Below are positions 30,122 to 38,995 of a stretch of 64,000 bases of DNA, piece by piece; position 1 is the first letter of the stretch; every line of letters begins with the position of its first letter. Source of the DNA: Capnocytophaga sp. ARDL2. GTDB lineage: Bacteria; Bacteroidota; Bacteroidia; Flavobacteriales; Flavobacteriaceae. The DNA lies in contig NZ_CP168034.1 in the NCBI RefSeq assembly GCF_041530365.1, positions 1,178,001-1,242,000 on the forward strand, given 5' to 3'. The translations under genes were made by a program, and so were the position numbers. Below the pieces are notes generated by a model. It was not told where the DNA came from, did no database searches, and saw nothing but the letters and a program-made list of their open reading frames with translations.

Positions 30122-31438
30122 ATGAATGAAAAAATATCTTTCGTAAGTATTTTACCTTTAGTATTATTTGTCGGGACGTTTATCGGTTGTGGGATTTATT
30201 ATCAAGATTTTTATGCTATTCCATCACCTATTGCTGTAATTATTGGTATCATTTCGGCTTTTGTGTTGTTTCGTTCGACCTTTAATGAAAAAGTATCTAC
30301 TTTTATTGCAGGTTTAGGAAATTCTAACATTCTAACCATGTGTGTGATATATCTTTTGGCAGGTGCTTTTGCGACGCTTTCAAAAGATTTGGGATGTGTA
30401 GATGTCATCGTCGAATTGAGCGTTCAATGTATTCCTATTCAATACATTCCTTTAGGGATTTTTATCATAGCCTCTTTTATATCTTTGGCGTCAGGTACTT
30501 CTGTGGGGACGATTGTTACTATTGCACCTATTGCATTTGGTTTTAGTCAAAACTACGAGTTAAATCATTCGTTTGTAGCAGCATCGCTTTTAGGAGGAGC
30601 AATGTTTGGTGATAATCTTTCGATGATTTCTGATACAACAATTGCAGCCACACAGTCGTTGGGATGTTCGATGAAAGATAAATTTTATGAAAATCTAAAG
30701 TTTGCCATTCCAGCCGCACTTTTGACTTGTGTGTTTTATTTGTATTTGTCAGAACCTGTCGAATATCAATTGGTAGAGTATGACTATTCTATAGTAAATT
30801 ATTGGTTTGTTTTGCCTTATTTATTGGTTATTCTACTGGCTTTATTGGGAATACATGTATTTTTAGTGTTGATTATTGGTGTATTGGCAACTGCTTTTTT
30901 AGGAATATTTTTTTCAGATTTAAATTTTTTAACCCTATCAACATCTATATACAAAGGTTTTTCAGATATGAACGAAATCTTTTTATTATCACTTTTGACA
31001 GGAGGATTGGCTGCAATGATAGAGGCAGCAGGAGGGGTTCAATATATATTGAATAAAATTCAAAAAGTAATCAAAGGGAAAAAATCTGCTATGTTTGGAA
31101 TAGGAGGATTGGTGAGTTTGGTTGACATTGCCACGGCAAATAATACGATTGCAATCATCATTTCCTCAAAGATTGCTAATGTCATAAAAGAAGAGTACAA
31201 ATTGTCAGCCAGACTTACTGCTGCAATTTTAGATATTTTTTCTTGTGTTTTTCAAGGAATATTGCCCTACGGAGCTCAAGTGCTATTATTGATAGGACTT
31301 AGCAATCAGTTGGTTGCCTATGATACCTTGATATCTTATACCTATTATCCGTTTTTATTATTGTTTATAGTAATAGTTTGGTTGTTGATTGTACCGAGAA
31401 AAAGATTATCAACAAATGATCTGCATATCAACAAATAG
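30122..31438 (+). CDS. NhaC-family carrier, candidate methionine transporter (MetT-like)
   Basis: 438 residues with about 11-12 membrane segments. Diagnostic stretches are SLASGTSVGTIVTIAPIAFG and GGAMFGDNLSMISDTTIAAT, typical of the Na+/H+ antiporter NhaC superfamily (COG1757). Members of that superfamily that are controlled by SAM riboswitches have been proposed as methionine transporters (MetT). The S-box-like leader just upstream therefore favours methionine uptake over simple Na+/H+ exchange here. The family call is firm; the substrate is an inference from the leader. Single gene. Confidence 0.88.
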   Translation: MNEKISFVSILPLVLFVGTFIGCGIYYQDFYAIPSPIAVIIGIISAFVLFRSTFNEKVSTFIAGLGNSNILTMCVIYLLAGAFATLSKDLGCVDVIVELSVQCIPIQYIPLGIFIIASFISLASGTSVGTIVTIAPIAFGFSQNYELNHSFVAASLLGGAMFGDNLSMISDTTIAATQSLGCSMKDKFYENLKFAIPAALLTCVFYLYLSEPVEYQLVEYDYSIVNYWFVLPYLLVILLALLGIHVFLVLIIGVLATAFLGIFFSDLNFLTLSTSIYKGFSDMNEIFLLSLLTGGLAAMIEAAGGVQYILNKIQKVIKGKKSAMFGIGGLVSLVDIATANNTIAIIISSKIANVIKEEYKLSARLTAAILDIFSCVFQGILPYGAQVLLLIGLSNQLVAYDTLISYTYYPFLLLFIVIVWLLIVPRKRLSTNDLHINK

Positions 31439-31512
31439 TAATTTATGGCATGATTTGTGAAATATTTACTATAAATAGGAAATAAATTGTCGAATATTTA
31501 AAATTTTGAGAT

Positions 31513-32337
31513 ATGAAAAAAATTACGCTTATTATGATGATGTTTATACAAATGAGCGTTTTTTCTCAAGAACGCACATTGATTAAAAATGAAATGGGTA
31601 CTCGTGATCGTCAGGAATTGAATGTAGAGAGATATCGTAGAGGAGCATCACAAGCAATCGAAAGAGGTAACCAAGCCGTGAGACAAACGACAACAACTAC
31701 AACATCAAATCGTATAAATGATTCATTCAATTATTCATACGCTCGTAATGCAGGAGCAGAAATGAGGTTGTTTATAGCTGATAATGGATATTATACAGTA
31801 GAGATCAACAATCAATTGATGGCTTCGCCTTATGGAAGATTTCATTTCTTTGATATACCAAACGGAAGAAATCTATTGTCGATTTATGAAGATGGCTATT
31901 TGATTTACAGAGCAAATGTTTTTGTTCAAAGCAATAGAATGGTAAATTTAGAATTTCAAAAACGCACTGGATTGTTTGAAATATTTACACCTGTAGTAGG
32001 AGGAGGAAATCACTATAGTCCGTATTATTCGGCTGAGGTTACTGCAAATGAATTTTCTGATATGTTGCGACACATCAATCGCAATACTTCTTTTGACGAT
32101 GATCGTATGAGGTATATACGCACGATGAAAGTAAATAGATATTTTACCTCAAATCAAATTGCAACATTAGTAAAAGCATTGTCTTTTGACAAGAACAAGT
32201 TGATAATGGCAAAAGAATTGTATTTGCACTGTATAAATCCTCATAACTATTATGAAGTGTTTGATATGATATCTTATACTTCAAACAAGAGAGATTTAGA
32301 AAAATATATACAACAACAAAATACAATTAGAAGATAA
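31513..32337 (+). CDS. DUF4476 domain protein, exported
   Basis: 274 residues. Signal peptide MKKITLIMMMFIQMSVFSQ. Residues about 75-150 form a beta-rich PEGA-like segment (RLFIADNGYYTVEINNQ, YEDGYLIYRANVFVQSNR). The C-terminal 95 residues (FSDMLRHINRNTSFDDDRM, FTSNQIATLVKALSFDKNKL, SYTSNKRDLEKYI) are the helical DUF4476 domain found in Bacteroidota. Role unknown; probably periplasmic or surface located. A terminator follows. Confidence 0.85.
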   Translation: MKKITLIMMMFIQMSVFSQERTLIKNEMGTRDRQELNVERYRRGASQAIERGNQAVRQTTTTTTSNRINDSFNYSYARNAGAEMRLFIADNGYYTVEINNQLMASPYGRFHFFDIPNGRNLLSIYEDGYLIYRANVFVQSNRMVNLEFQKRTGLFEIFTPVVGGGNHYSPYYSAEVTANEFSDMLRHINRNTSFDDDRMRYIRTMKVNRYFTSNQIATLVKALSFDKNKLIMAKELYLHCINPHNYYEVFDMISYTSNKRDLEKYIQQQNTIRR

Positions 32338-32356
32338 TTGATTTTTTTAATATATT

Positions 32357-32395
32357 AAAACACACACTTTTACAATTATAAAGTGTGTGTTTTTT
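32357..32395. terminator. Bidirectional terminator between DUF4476 gene and T9SS plug gene
   Basis: AAAACACACACTTT pairs with AAAGTGTGTGTTTT around a short AT loop, flanked by T and A runs between convergent genes. Confidence 0.9.
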
Positions 32396-32403
32396 ATTGT
32401 ATA

Positions 32404-33627
32404 TTAGTTAGTTACCAATTCGGAAGAAACCATCGATGCTCCAATTACTCGGTCGTGTCTATCCAATACGCCTTTGTAATAGGCTACAAAATGGTAAATG
32501 TTTTGAGTCTCTGCAAAATTGCCGTTTACAGCATTTTTAGTGTCGATTTTGTTGTTTTTTACCGTAAAATATTGATAATTGGTAACTCCTTGTTTGATTA
32601 AAATAGGAATTTCATAATAGTTGTTTTCCTTGTTGTAAACCATTTTGTTGGAATCGTTGAACTGGTAATTATTAAACATTCCACCAACATAAATATCCTC
32701 GTTGGTTGGTGCTTTTTTTAAACGAAAATACACCCACGAATAATCCGATTCATTAGCAAAAGTTGATGCATTTCTATTGCGAATGGCAGGATAAAATGCT
32801 CCGTTTAAATCAGGGTAAAAAGTGTAAATATCATTTGCTTTAGGTTGGTCTGGATACAGATGAGTAATATATAAATCAGCACTTTCTACTTGAAAAACCG
32901 TATTGTTTTTTTGTCTTATATCACTATTGTCAAAATACAAAAATTCGTTTCCTGCATAGAGCATAGTTGGCTCTTCGTATCTGTACACCAGTTGATTACC
33001 TATGCTGTATTGCGCTTTTAACGGTTGGGTCATCGATTGAAAAATACCATTTTGTATGATTGAAAGTTCGATGTTTTGTTGAGGATTTTGATAGGTGTTT
33101 TCTCCCAATTCCAATTGGATATGAAAATTGTGCATTGTAGAAGCCTTGTCCAAATCTCTGGGACGATAGACAGTAGCACCAATGTTTATAGTGTTTTCAA
33201 AAAGGATGAGTTTTCTCGTAGCTACTACAGCTCCTGAAATATCAGCAATTTCCAATAAGTAATTTCCACTTACTAATGGTTTTATAAATTGATTAGGAAA
33301 AGATGCTTGATAGTTGCAATACAGTTGCAGTGTGTTGAATGAATTTTTTACATTTCGTATCAAAACCCATTCATTGCCTTGCATATACTCTGAACGATTG
33401 AGAGTAGAAGGCTTCCAATTGCGATCGCATAAAGTCAACCTGTAATACATATCCGATTCGTCACCGTAGAGATTATCAAAATTGAAAGATACTCTATCTC
33501 CTAATTGGAAAATAGGTATTTTTGACTCTTTAGTTCCTTCAAATTGGAAAGATTTTATATGAAAAGCATCTTGTGCAATTGCCCATTGTATGGAAAGTAA
33601 TAGTATTGATAAGTAAATTTTTTTCAT
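32404..33627 (-). CDS. Type IX secretion system plug protein (DUF5103)
   Basis: 407 residues with signal MKKIYLSILLLSIQWAIAQ. The region YYRLTLCDRNWKPSTLNRSE and EYMQG, then FNTLQLYCNYQASFPNQFIK and SGNYLLEIADISG, is the conserved core of DUF5103. Proteins of this family close the periplasmic side of the SprA translocon of the type IX secretion system. Its presence indicates that the organism has a T9SS and thus cell-surface secretion of CTD-bearing proteins or gliding. Monocistronic. Confidence 0.85.
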   Translation of the reverse strand: MKKIYLSILLLSIQWAIAQDAFHIKSFQFEGTKESKIPIFQLGDRVSFNFDNLYGDESDMYYRLTLCDRNWKPSTLNRSEYMQGNEWVLIRNVKNSFNTLQLYCNYQASFPNQFIKPLVSGNYLLEIADISGAVVATRKLILFENTINIGATVYRPRDLDKASTMHNFHIQLELGENTYQNPQQNIELSIIQNGIFQSMTQPLKAQYSIGNQLVYRYEEPTMLYAGNEFLYFDNSDIRQKNNTVFQVESADLYITHLYPDQPKANDIYTFYPDLNGAFYPAIRNRNASTFANESDYSWVYFRLKKAPTNEDIYVGGMFNNYQFNDSNKMVYNKENNYYEIPILIKQGVTNYQYFTVKNNKIDTKNAVNGNFAETQNIYHFVAYYKGVLDRHDRVIGASMVSSELVTN

Positions 33628-33860
33628 TTAAAAAATGATTAAAGATTTAAAGGCTAATATACTGTAAAACTTTTAAACTATATCCAAACATAGAAAAATT
33701 AATATCAAAAAAAATTTTTTCGCAATAAAAAGGAAAAGTCTGTTTAAAAAAGAGTCGTGTTAGCTTCTAAAATAAAATCTCAAAAAAAATCATCGAATTA
33801 CTTTTTCCATTAAAAATTTTCAAATAATCTCGTAACTTTACAACTTTAAATTGTATTCAA

Positions 33861-35030
33861 ATGAATTATATATTATTTGATGGAGATGTACGTGATGATT
33901 TATTACCATTTACGTTTACAAGATCCGTTGCCGACCTGCGTATTGGAATTTTAACCATTAGAGAAAAGTGGGAAAAATATTTAGGTGTTACAACCACCAC
34001 ACTTACAGAGGAATACTTGTCTGAAAAATTTCCAATGGTAGAGTTAGATCATAATATTTTTATCAATGCTGCTTTTTGTCCTACTCAAAAATTAGTTGAA
34101 ACCATCGAATTTTTACAACCTAATCAAGGTGTGAAAATAGGCGATGATATCCTTGCTTTTTATTCGACTTTAGACCAAGAGGAAGTGGATTTTGATTCTT
34201 ATGATTGGATTTATCATGAGGAAGATGTATTGAAAATCAGTCATACTTGGGATTTATTTCAAAAAAACGACAGAGCAATTCGCGAAGATTTTATGTTGAT
34301 TACAGAGGATAGAATTTCACAAGAAATTCCTACTACAGTACAAGTTTTAGGAAAAGAAAATATTTTTATAGAAGAGGGAGCTGTATTAAATTTTTGTACG
34401 CTAAATGCCACTAAAGGTCCTATTTATATCGGAAAAAATGCCGAAATTATGGAAGGTTCTGTCATTCGTGGACCTTTTGCTTTGGGTGATCATGCTCAGG
34501 TAAAATTGGCTACAAAAATCTATGGTGCAACTACCGTTGGGCCTCATTGTAGGGTAGGAGGTGAGGTAAGTAATTCTGTACTTTTTGCCTATTCAAACAA
34601 AGGACATGACGGATTTTTAGGAAATTCTGTTTTAGGCGAATGGTGCAATATCGGTGCAGATTCTAATAATTCCAATTTGAAAAATAATTACGGAACCGTA
34701 AAACTTTGGAATTATCCAAAGGGTCAAATGATTGATACTCAATTGCAATTTTGTGGTTTGATGATGGGCGATCACAGTAAATGTGGTATCAATACGATGT
34801 TCAACACGGGTACTGTGGTTGGGGTGTGTGCCAATGTTTTTGGTGCAGGATTTCCTGACAATTATATTCCCAATTTTACTTGGGGTGGCATAACGGACAA
34901 AGAAAAATATTTGCCAGAAAAAGCATTTGAAACAGCAAAAATAGTAATGAGTCGTAGAAATGAAGAATTTACTGATTTGGAAAAAGACATTTTACTGGCT
35001 GTTTTTGATCAAACGGAAGAATGGTTGTAA
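33861..35030 (+). CDS. GlmU-like sugar nucleotidyltransferase/acetyltransferase (Bacteroidota type)
   Basis: 389 residues. N-terminal half starts MNYILFDGDVRDDLLPFTFT and has a reduced nucleotidyltransferase region; the C-terminal half (about 175-360) is a left-handed beta-helix with hexapeptide repeats (GPIYIGKNAEIMEGSVIRGP, NIGADSNNSNLKNNYGTVKL). This is the alternative GlmU of Bacteroidota, thought to make UDP-GlcNAc from glucosamine 1-phosphate, for peptidoglycan and lipid A. Weak -7-like TAACTTTA lies near 33832. Followed by the OstA-like gene after 27 bp. Confidence 0.9.
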   Translation: MNYILFDGDVRDDLLPFTFTRSVADLRIGILTIREKWEKYLGVTTTTLTEEYLSEKFPMVELDHNIFINAAFCPTQKLVETIEFLQPNQGVKIGDDILAFYSTLDQEEVDFDSYDWIYHEEDVLKISHTWDLFQKNDRAIREDFMLITEDRISQEIPTTVQVLGKENIFIEEGAVLNFCTLNATKGPIYIGKNAEIMEGSVIRGPFALGDHAQVKLATKIYGATTVGPHCRVGGEVSNSVLFAYSNKGHDGFLGNSVLGEWCNIGADSNNSNLKNNYGTVKLWNYPKGQMIDTQLQFCGLMMGDHSKCGINTMFNTGTVVGVCANVFGAGFPDNYIPNFTWGGITDKEKYLPEKAFETAKIVMSRRNEEFTDLEKDILLAVFDQTEEWL

Positions 35031-35057
35031 TTTATTGAAATAATAATATATAAATTC

Positions 35058-36818
35058 ATGCAAGTTCGTAATCAACTGATTTTTTTATTTTTTATCTTTC
35101 TAAATTCTTTGGCTTTTTCTCAAGAAGTGAAGTTTGATGAAAAAAAAATAGAAATCATTCACGCAGATTTTACCGATTATAACGAATATGAATTACCGGG
35201 GGCGTTGGTGCTAACGGGTAACATTCAAGCTCAACACGACAATATGCACTTGTGGTGCAACAAAGCATATTATTACCAAGCTGAAAATTATATCAAATTG
35301 TTTGGAAATGTTCGTATTTTACAAAACGATACCCTACAGTTGACCTCAAAATATGCCGAATACAACGGACTTCAAAAAGTTGCTTATGCCTCTGGAAATG
35401 TGCTCATGACTTCTCCACAGTCTAAAATGCAAACTGAAAGTGTGTATTACGACCGCAACACAGGAATCGCTCATTACAACAATAACGCAACGATTACCAA
35501 CAAAGAAAATACCCTAAAAAGTAAAGCTGGAAAGTACTACACCCACGAGTTGAAATACGAATTTCGTACTTCGGTAGTGTTGACCAATCCTACAACGAAA
35601 ATCACCACAGACCATTTAGATTTTTATGAAAGTTCGGGACATGCTTATTTATTTGGACCTTCGCATATACACAACGAAAACGCCTATATCTATACCGAAA
35701 ACGGTTTTTATGATACGAAATTAAACACAGGCGATATGATAAAAAACAATCATATTTTGTATGACAACAAACGCATAGAAGCTGATAAATTACATTACAA
35801 TAAAGAAAAAAGTTACTACAAAGGTGTTGAAAATGTAAAAGTTACCGATACTGTTAATAAAATGATTGCTAAAAGTCATTTTGCCGAAGTATTCCGTTTT
35901 CCCGAAAGTGATTCGGTATATATGACTAAAAAACCGTTGATAAAAGCATTGGTAGAAAAAGATTCTGCATTCATTCACGCAAAAGATATTTACATTACAG
36001 GAGCAGATAAAGAACGAAAAATCAAGGCATTAAAAAATGTGCGAATGCTTCGTGAACCCAATATGAGTGGTCGTGCAGATACCTTGTTGTACAATCAAAA
36101 AACAGGTTTGATGCAATTGTTGGGAAAACCAGTTACCTTTAGAGGATTGTCGCAAATGACAGGAAAAGAAATACAGTTGATCAACAATCCTGTTACAGAG
36201 AAATTGGATTCGTTGAAAGTATTGAAAGACGCCTTTTTAATAGAAAAAGATACTTTAGGAACAGGTTACAATCAAGCCAAAGGAATTAATTTGTACGGAA
36301 AATTTATTGAAGATAAATTGACCACAGTAGATTTGGTTCAAAATGCAGAAATGATTTATTACATCTACGACGAGGGCGAATTGGAAGGTGTGGACAAAGG
36401 GATTTGCAGTCGTATATTCTTGGAATTTGAAGACCAAAAAATAGAAACAGCAACGCGATTTGTCAATCCGTCGAGTACCACCTATCCACCAGGACAATTT
36501 CCAGAATCTGAGGCAAAACTACCTGGATTTTTATGGCGAGGAGACGAACGCATTTTAACGAAAGAAGATATTTTTCCACCTGATGAAGATATAAACAAAG
36601 AAGAAAATTCGGAATCATCAACAGAAGGAGAAAAAACAACGAATGATACAGGAACATCCTCACAAACCGATACTAAAACCAATCAAAAACAAAACGGAAA
36701 AATGTCAAGTAATAATCTGAGACAAAATCTCACTACAGAACAAGAATTGGATGCAGTAAATCCAAATCAACCGATGCCTGTTTTAGAAAAAACTAAGAAC
36801 AAACAAGGGAAAAAGTAA
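35058..36818 (+). CDS. OstA/LptA-like outer-membrane LPS transport protein
   Basis: 586 residues with signal MQVRNQLIFLFFIFLNSLAFSQ. The next 470 residues have OstA-like beta-strand repeats (GALVLTGNIQAQHDNMHLWC, GNVRILQNDTLQLTSKYAEY, TKITTDHLDFYES), as in the LptA/LptD-N jellyroll bridge that carries LPS through the periplasm. The last 90 residues are Ser/Thr/Asn/Gln-rich and low in structure. Much longer than E. coli LptA (185) but normal for flavobacterial OstA-like proteins. A terminator at 36838 ends the two-gene unit. Confidence 0.88.
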   Translation: MQVRNQLIFLFFIFLNSLAFSQEVKFDEKKIEIIHADFTDYNEYELPGALVLTGNIQAQHDNMHLWCNKAYYYQAENYIKLFGNVRILQNDTLQLTSKYAEYNGLQKVAYASGNVLMTSPQSKMQTESVYYDRNTGIAHYNNNATITNKENTLKSKAGKYYTHELKYEFRTSVVLTNPTTKITTDHLDFYESSGHAYLFGPSHIHNENAYIYTENGFYDTKLNTGDMIKNNHILYDNKRIEADKLHYNKEKSYYKGVENVKVTDTVNKMIAKSHFAEVFRFPESDSVYMTKKPLIKALVEKDSAFIHAKDIYITGADKERKIKALKNVRMLREPNMSGRADTLLYNQKTGLMQLLGKPVTFRGLSQMTGKEIQLINNPVTEKLDSLKVLKDAFLIEKDTLGTGYNQAKGINLYGKFIEDKLTTVDLVQNAEMIYYIYDEGELEGVDKGICSRIFLEFEDQKIETATRFVNPSSTTYPPGQFPESEAKLPGFLWRGDERILTKEDIFPPDEDINKEENSESSTEGEKTTNDTGTSSQTDTKTNQKQNGKMSSNNLRQNLTTEQELDAVNPNQPMPVLEKTKNKQGKK

Positions 36819-36837
36819 AATGTCTTTATGTTTTTTA

Positions 36838-36869
36838 AAAAAGTTTTGTAATTATTCACAAAACTTTTT
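36838..36869 (+). terminator. Terminator after the OstA-like gene
   Basis: AAAAAGTTTTGT pairs with ACAAAACTTTTT over an 8-nt loop, followed by GTTTTTTTT. Confidence 0.85.
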
Positions 36870-36924
36870 GTTTTTTTTAAAAAAAATGTAAAATTGCAAT
36901 GTATAATTTTAAAATTTATTAATT

Positions 36925-38262
36925 ATGAAGAGAGTGTATCACTTATTGCTTGGAGGAAGTATTTTGCTTTCCCTTTTTGCGACATCCTGTTCTTCGGAAT
37001 TTAAAGACAATGAAATTACTAAAAACGCTCATGAAAAAACTAATAATAGGATTAGTATTCAACAAGCGAAAAAGGTTACGGTTGATTTTATAAAAAAAAC
37101 AAGTAAAACAAAAGGGAAAGGAATTCCTGCTATTACGCAAGACAACCTTGAAGATGTTCAAACACTTGTAAATGACAATAACCTACCTGTTCTTTATGTG
37201 TTGAATATTAAAGAAAATAAAGGATTTGTCGTTATGTCTGCCTCTACACTTGAGAGACCCATTTTGGCTTATTCTGATACAGGGCGTTTTGATTTGAATA
37301 ATGCAAATGAATTTGACGGAATTACAGATTGGCTTTTTAATAAATATTTAAAAATAGAAAGTCTTGAATCTAAAGGCAAACCGTATAATAATGAAATCTC
37401 AAATCAGTGGGCTAGTATGGGATTGTATGCTAATGAAGTAGTTATTTTTGACAGAGATGGTAATATTGTTCCTTGGGTTCCACCTGTATTGATAGATGAA
37501 ACTACCAATACCTACGGTCCTCTACTTGGCGATATAAAATGGGGTCAAAGCTATACTACTACTTATGTAATGTATAACAATACTGTACGGTATAATAACT
37601 GTCCAGCAGGAACAGCTCCAGCAGGTTGTGTGGCTACAGCTATGGGACAGATTATGAAATACCACAATCATCCCGATATTTTCAACATAAGTACTATGTA
37701 CCCATATGTTACTATCGGAAGTCCTTATTATTATGATTCAGTACCGGCTCAAAATATCGCAAATTTTTTAGGTCATATAGGAAATAGTGTACAAATGAAT
37801 TATTCTTGCGATAGATCAGGAGCACCTTCTCAAAATGCAAGAAATGCTTTCAACACTGTGTATAATTACAGCACAAGTGATTTACAACCGATAAATCTAA
37901 ATATTTTAAAGACGGATATACTCAACGGAAAGCCAGTATATTTAGACGGATATCAAGAAAAAGAAGTAATTGTAATTAAAAAACCAATTAGACTACTTTT
38001 TGGAATGTCAATCGGTAAAACCAAAACAGAAATTATTTATAAAGAAGGACACGCATGGGTAGCTGACGGATATGAGGAGGTTATAGGTACCTATCAATTT
38101 CCAGACACGAACAATACATTTACAGCTAAAATAGCAGACCATATTCACATGAATTGGGGGGGAGAGGATATTTTAACGGTTGGTATGACTTTGATCGCTG
38201 GGAAGATATTAATCTTACCGAAACTCCAGTATCAACTCAATTTATATATTACCAAAGAATGA
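36925..38262 (+). CDS. Peptidase C10 family (streptopain-like) cysteine protease lipoprotein
   Basis: 445 residues. Signal with lipobox LFATSCSSEF (Cys about residue 22). A propeptide of about 180 residues (ISIQQAKKVTVDFIKK, LPVLYVLNIKENKGFVVMSA; Spi-type inhibitory prodomain) precedes the papain-like domain. The catalytic Cys235 is in APAGCVATAMGQIMKYH and the His376 in GHAWVADGYEE; MNWGG follows. These are hallmarks of C10 proteases such as SpeB and the Bacteroides Bfp enzymes, usually secreted virulence or nutrient proteases. No T9SS-type C-terminal domain is seen; surface anchoring by lipid is inferred. The next gene may encode a partner. Confidence 0.92.
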   Translation: MKRVYHLLLGGSILLSLFATSCSSEFKDNEITKNAHEKTNNRISIQQAKKVTVDFIKKTSKTKGKGIPAITQDNLEDVQTLVNDNNLPVLYVLNIKENKGFVVMSASTLERPILAYSDTGRFDLNNANEFDGITDWLFNKYLKIESLESKGKPYNNEISNQWASMGLYANEVVIFDRDGNIVPWVPPVLIDETTNTYGPLLGDIKWGQSYTTTYVMYNNTVRYNNCPAGTAPAGCVATAMGQIMKYHNHPDIFNISTMYPYVTIGSPYYYDSVPAQNIANFLGHIGNSVQMNYSCDRSGAPSQNARNAFNTVYNYSTSDLQPINLNILKTDILNGKPVYLDGYQEKEVIVIKKPIRLLFGMSIGKTKTEIIYKEGHAWVADGYEEVIGTYQFPDTNNTFTAKIADHIHMNWGGEDILTVGMTLIAGKILILPKLQYQLNLYITKE

Positions 38263-38287
38263 TTAGTAACATAATACCTAATTAATT

Positions 38288-38806
38288 ATGAAAAAAATAT
38301 TAAACGTACTGTATGCTTTTATCACTTTATGTTTACTTAGTAATTGTGGTAACACAGATAATGAACCTATAGTAGAACCTTTTAAACCAAGTATTGTTAT
38401 CCTTGATCAGGCTTTTAGATACAGAAATAAGACAGGTGAAAATCTACTTGCTAATGGTGTCTATAAAGATAAGTTTTTGAGTATAATCCGTACAGACGAA
38501 AATTATAATGATGTATATATAAATGGGCAATTACAAGCAGATATAAAAAATCATCTTGAGATAATTGAAAAAGGTGAAGATTTATTAGTTATAGGATTTG
38601 CTACTTTTCATCATATTGACAAAGAAAACAAAACTGCAATAGGTCATTATAAGTTGAAATACGACGAAAATAAATACGATACTATTACCGTACATTTTTA
38701 TTTCAATTTAAAAGGTGGTATAAAAATGTACATTACCAAAGTTGTTTACAACGGTGTAGAATATCCGTATTCTCGAGCTCCTATCATTATTGTAAAAGAC
38801 GAATAA
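38288..38806 (+). CDS. Hypothetical lipoprotein downstream of the C10 protease
   Basis: 172 residues, signal MKKILNVLYAFITLCLLSNC with a lipobox Cys at residue 20 (LLSNCGNTDNEP). The mature part is beta-rich with charged loops; I recognise no named family. It begins 25 bp after the protease stop and shares a terminator, so the pair is one transcript. In Bacteroides, C10 proteases are encoded beside small inhibitors of staphostatin type; by analogy this could be the inhibitor or an accessory of the protease, but no inhibitor motif is visible. Confidence 0.75.
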   Translation: MKKILNVLYAFITLCLLSNCGNTDNEPIVEPFKPSIVILDQAFRYRNKTGENLLANGVYKDKFLSIIRTDENYNDVYINGQLQADIKNHLEIIEKGEDLLVIGFATFHHIDKENKTAIGHYKLKYDENKYDTITVHFYFNLKGGIKMYITKVVYNGVEYPYSRAPIIIVKDE

Positions 38807-38819
38807 ACCTAAATGATAA

Positions 38820-38848
38820 AGACTATCCTAAAAAGATGGTCTCTATTT
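38820..38848 (+). terminator. Terminator after the C10 protease pair
   Basis: AGACTATC pairs with GATGGTCT (one T-G pair) over a 7-nt loop, then a T-rich tract. Confidence 0.65.
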
Positions 38849-38995
38849 TTTGTCAATCATGATTATTCCTTTAAAAATTTTAGTATAGTTATAATAAAAA
38901 TCCGATAGTTAAATAGTTAATGAAAATTCACATAATTCGTGGCAAAGCAAATTTTTATTTTTCGTAACTTGCAACTTTTACGGAAAGTACCTATA

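Noticed and set aside
30340..31056. Phe/Tyr/Cys-rich frames inside the NhaC-family gene
   Set aside because: Shadow frames of a hydrophobic membrane protein gene.
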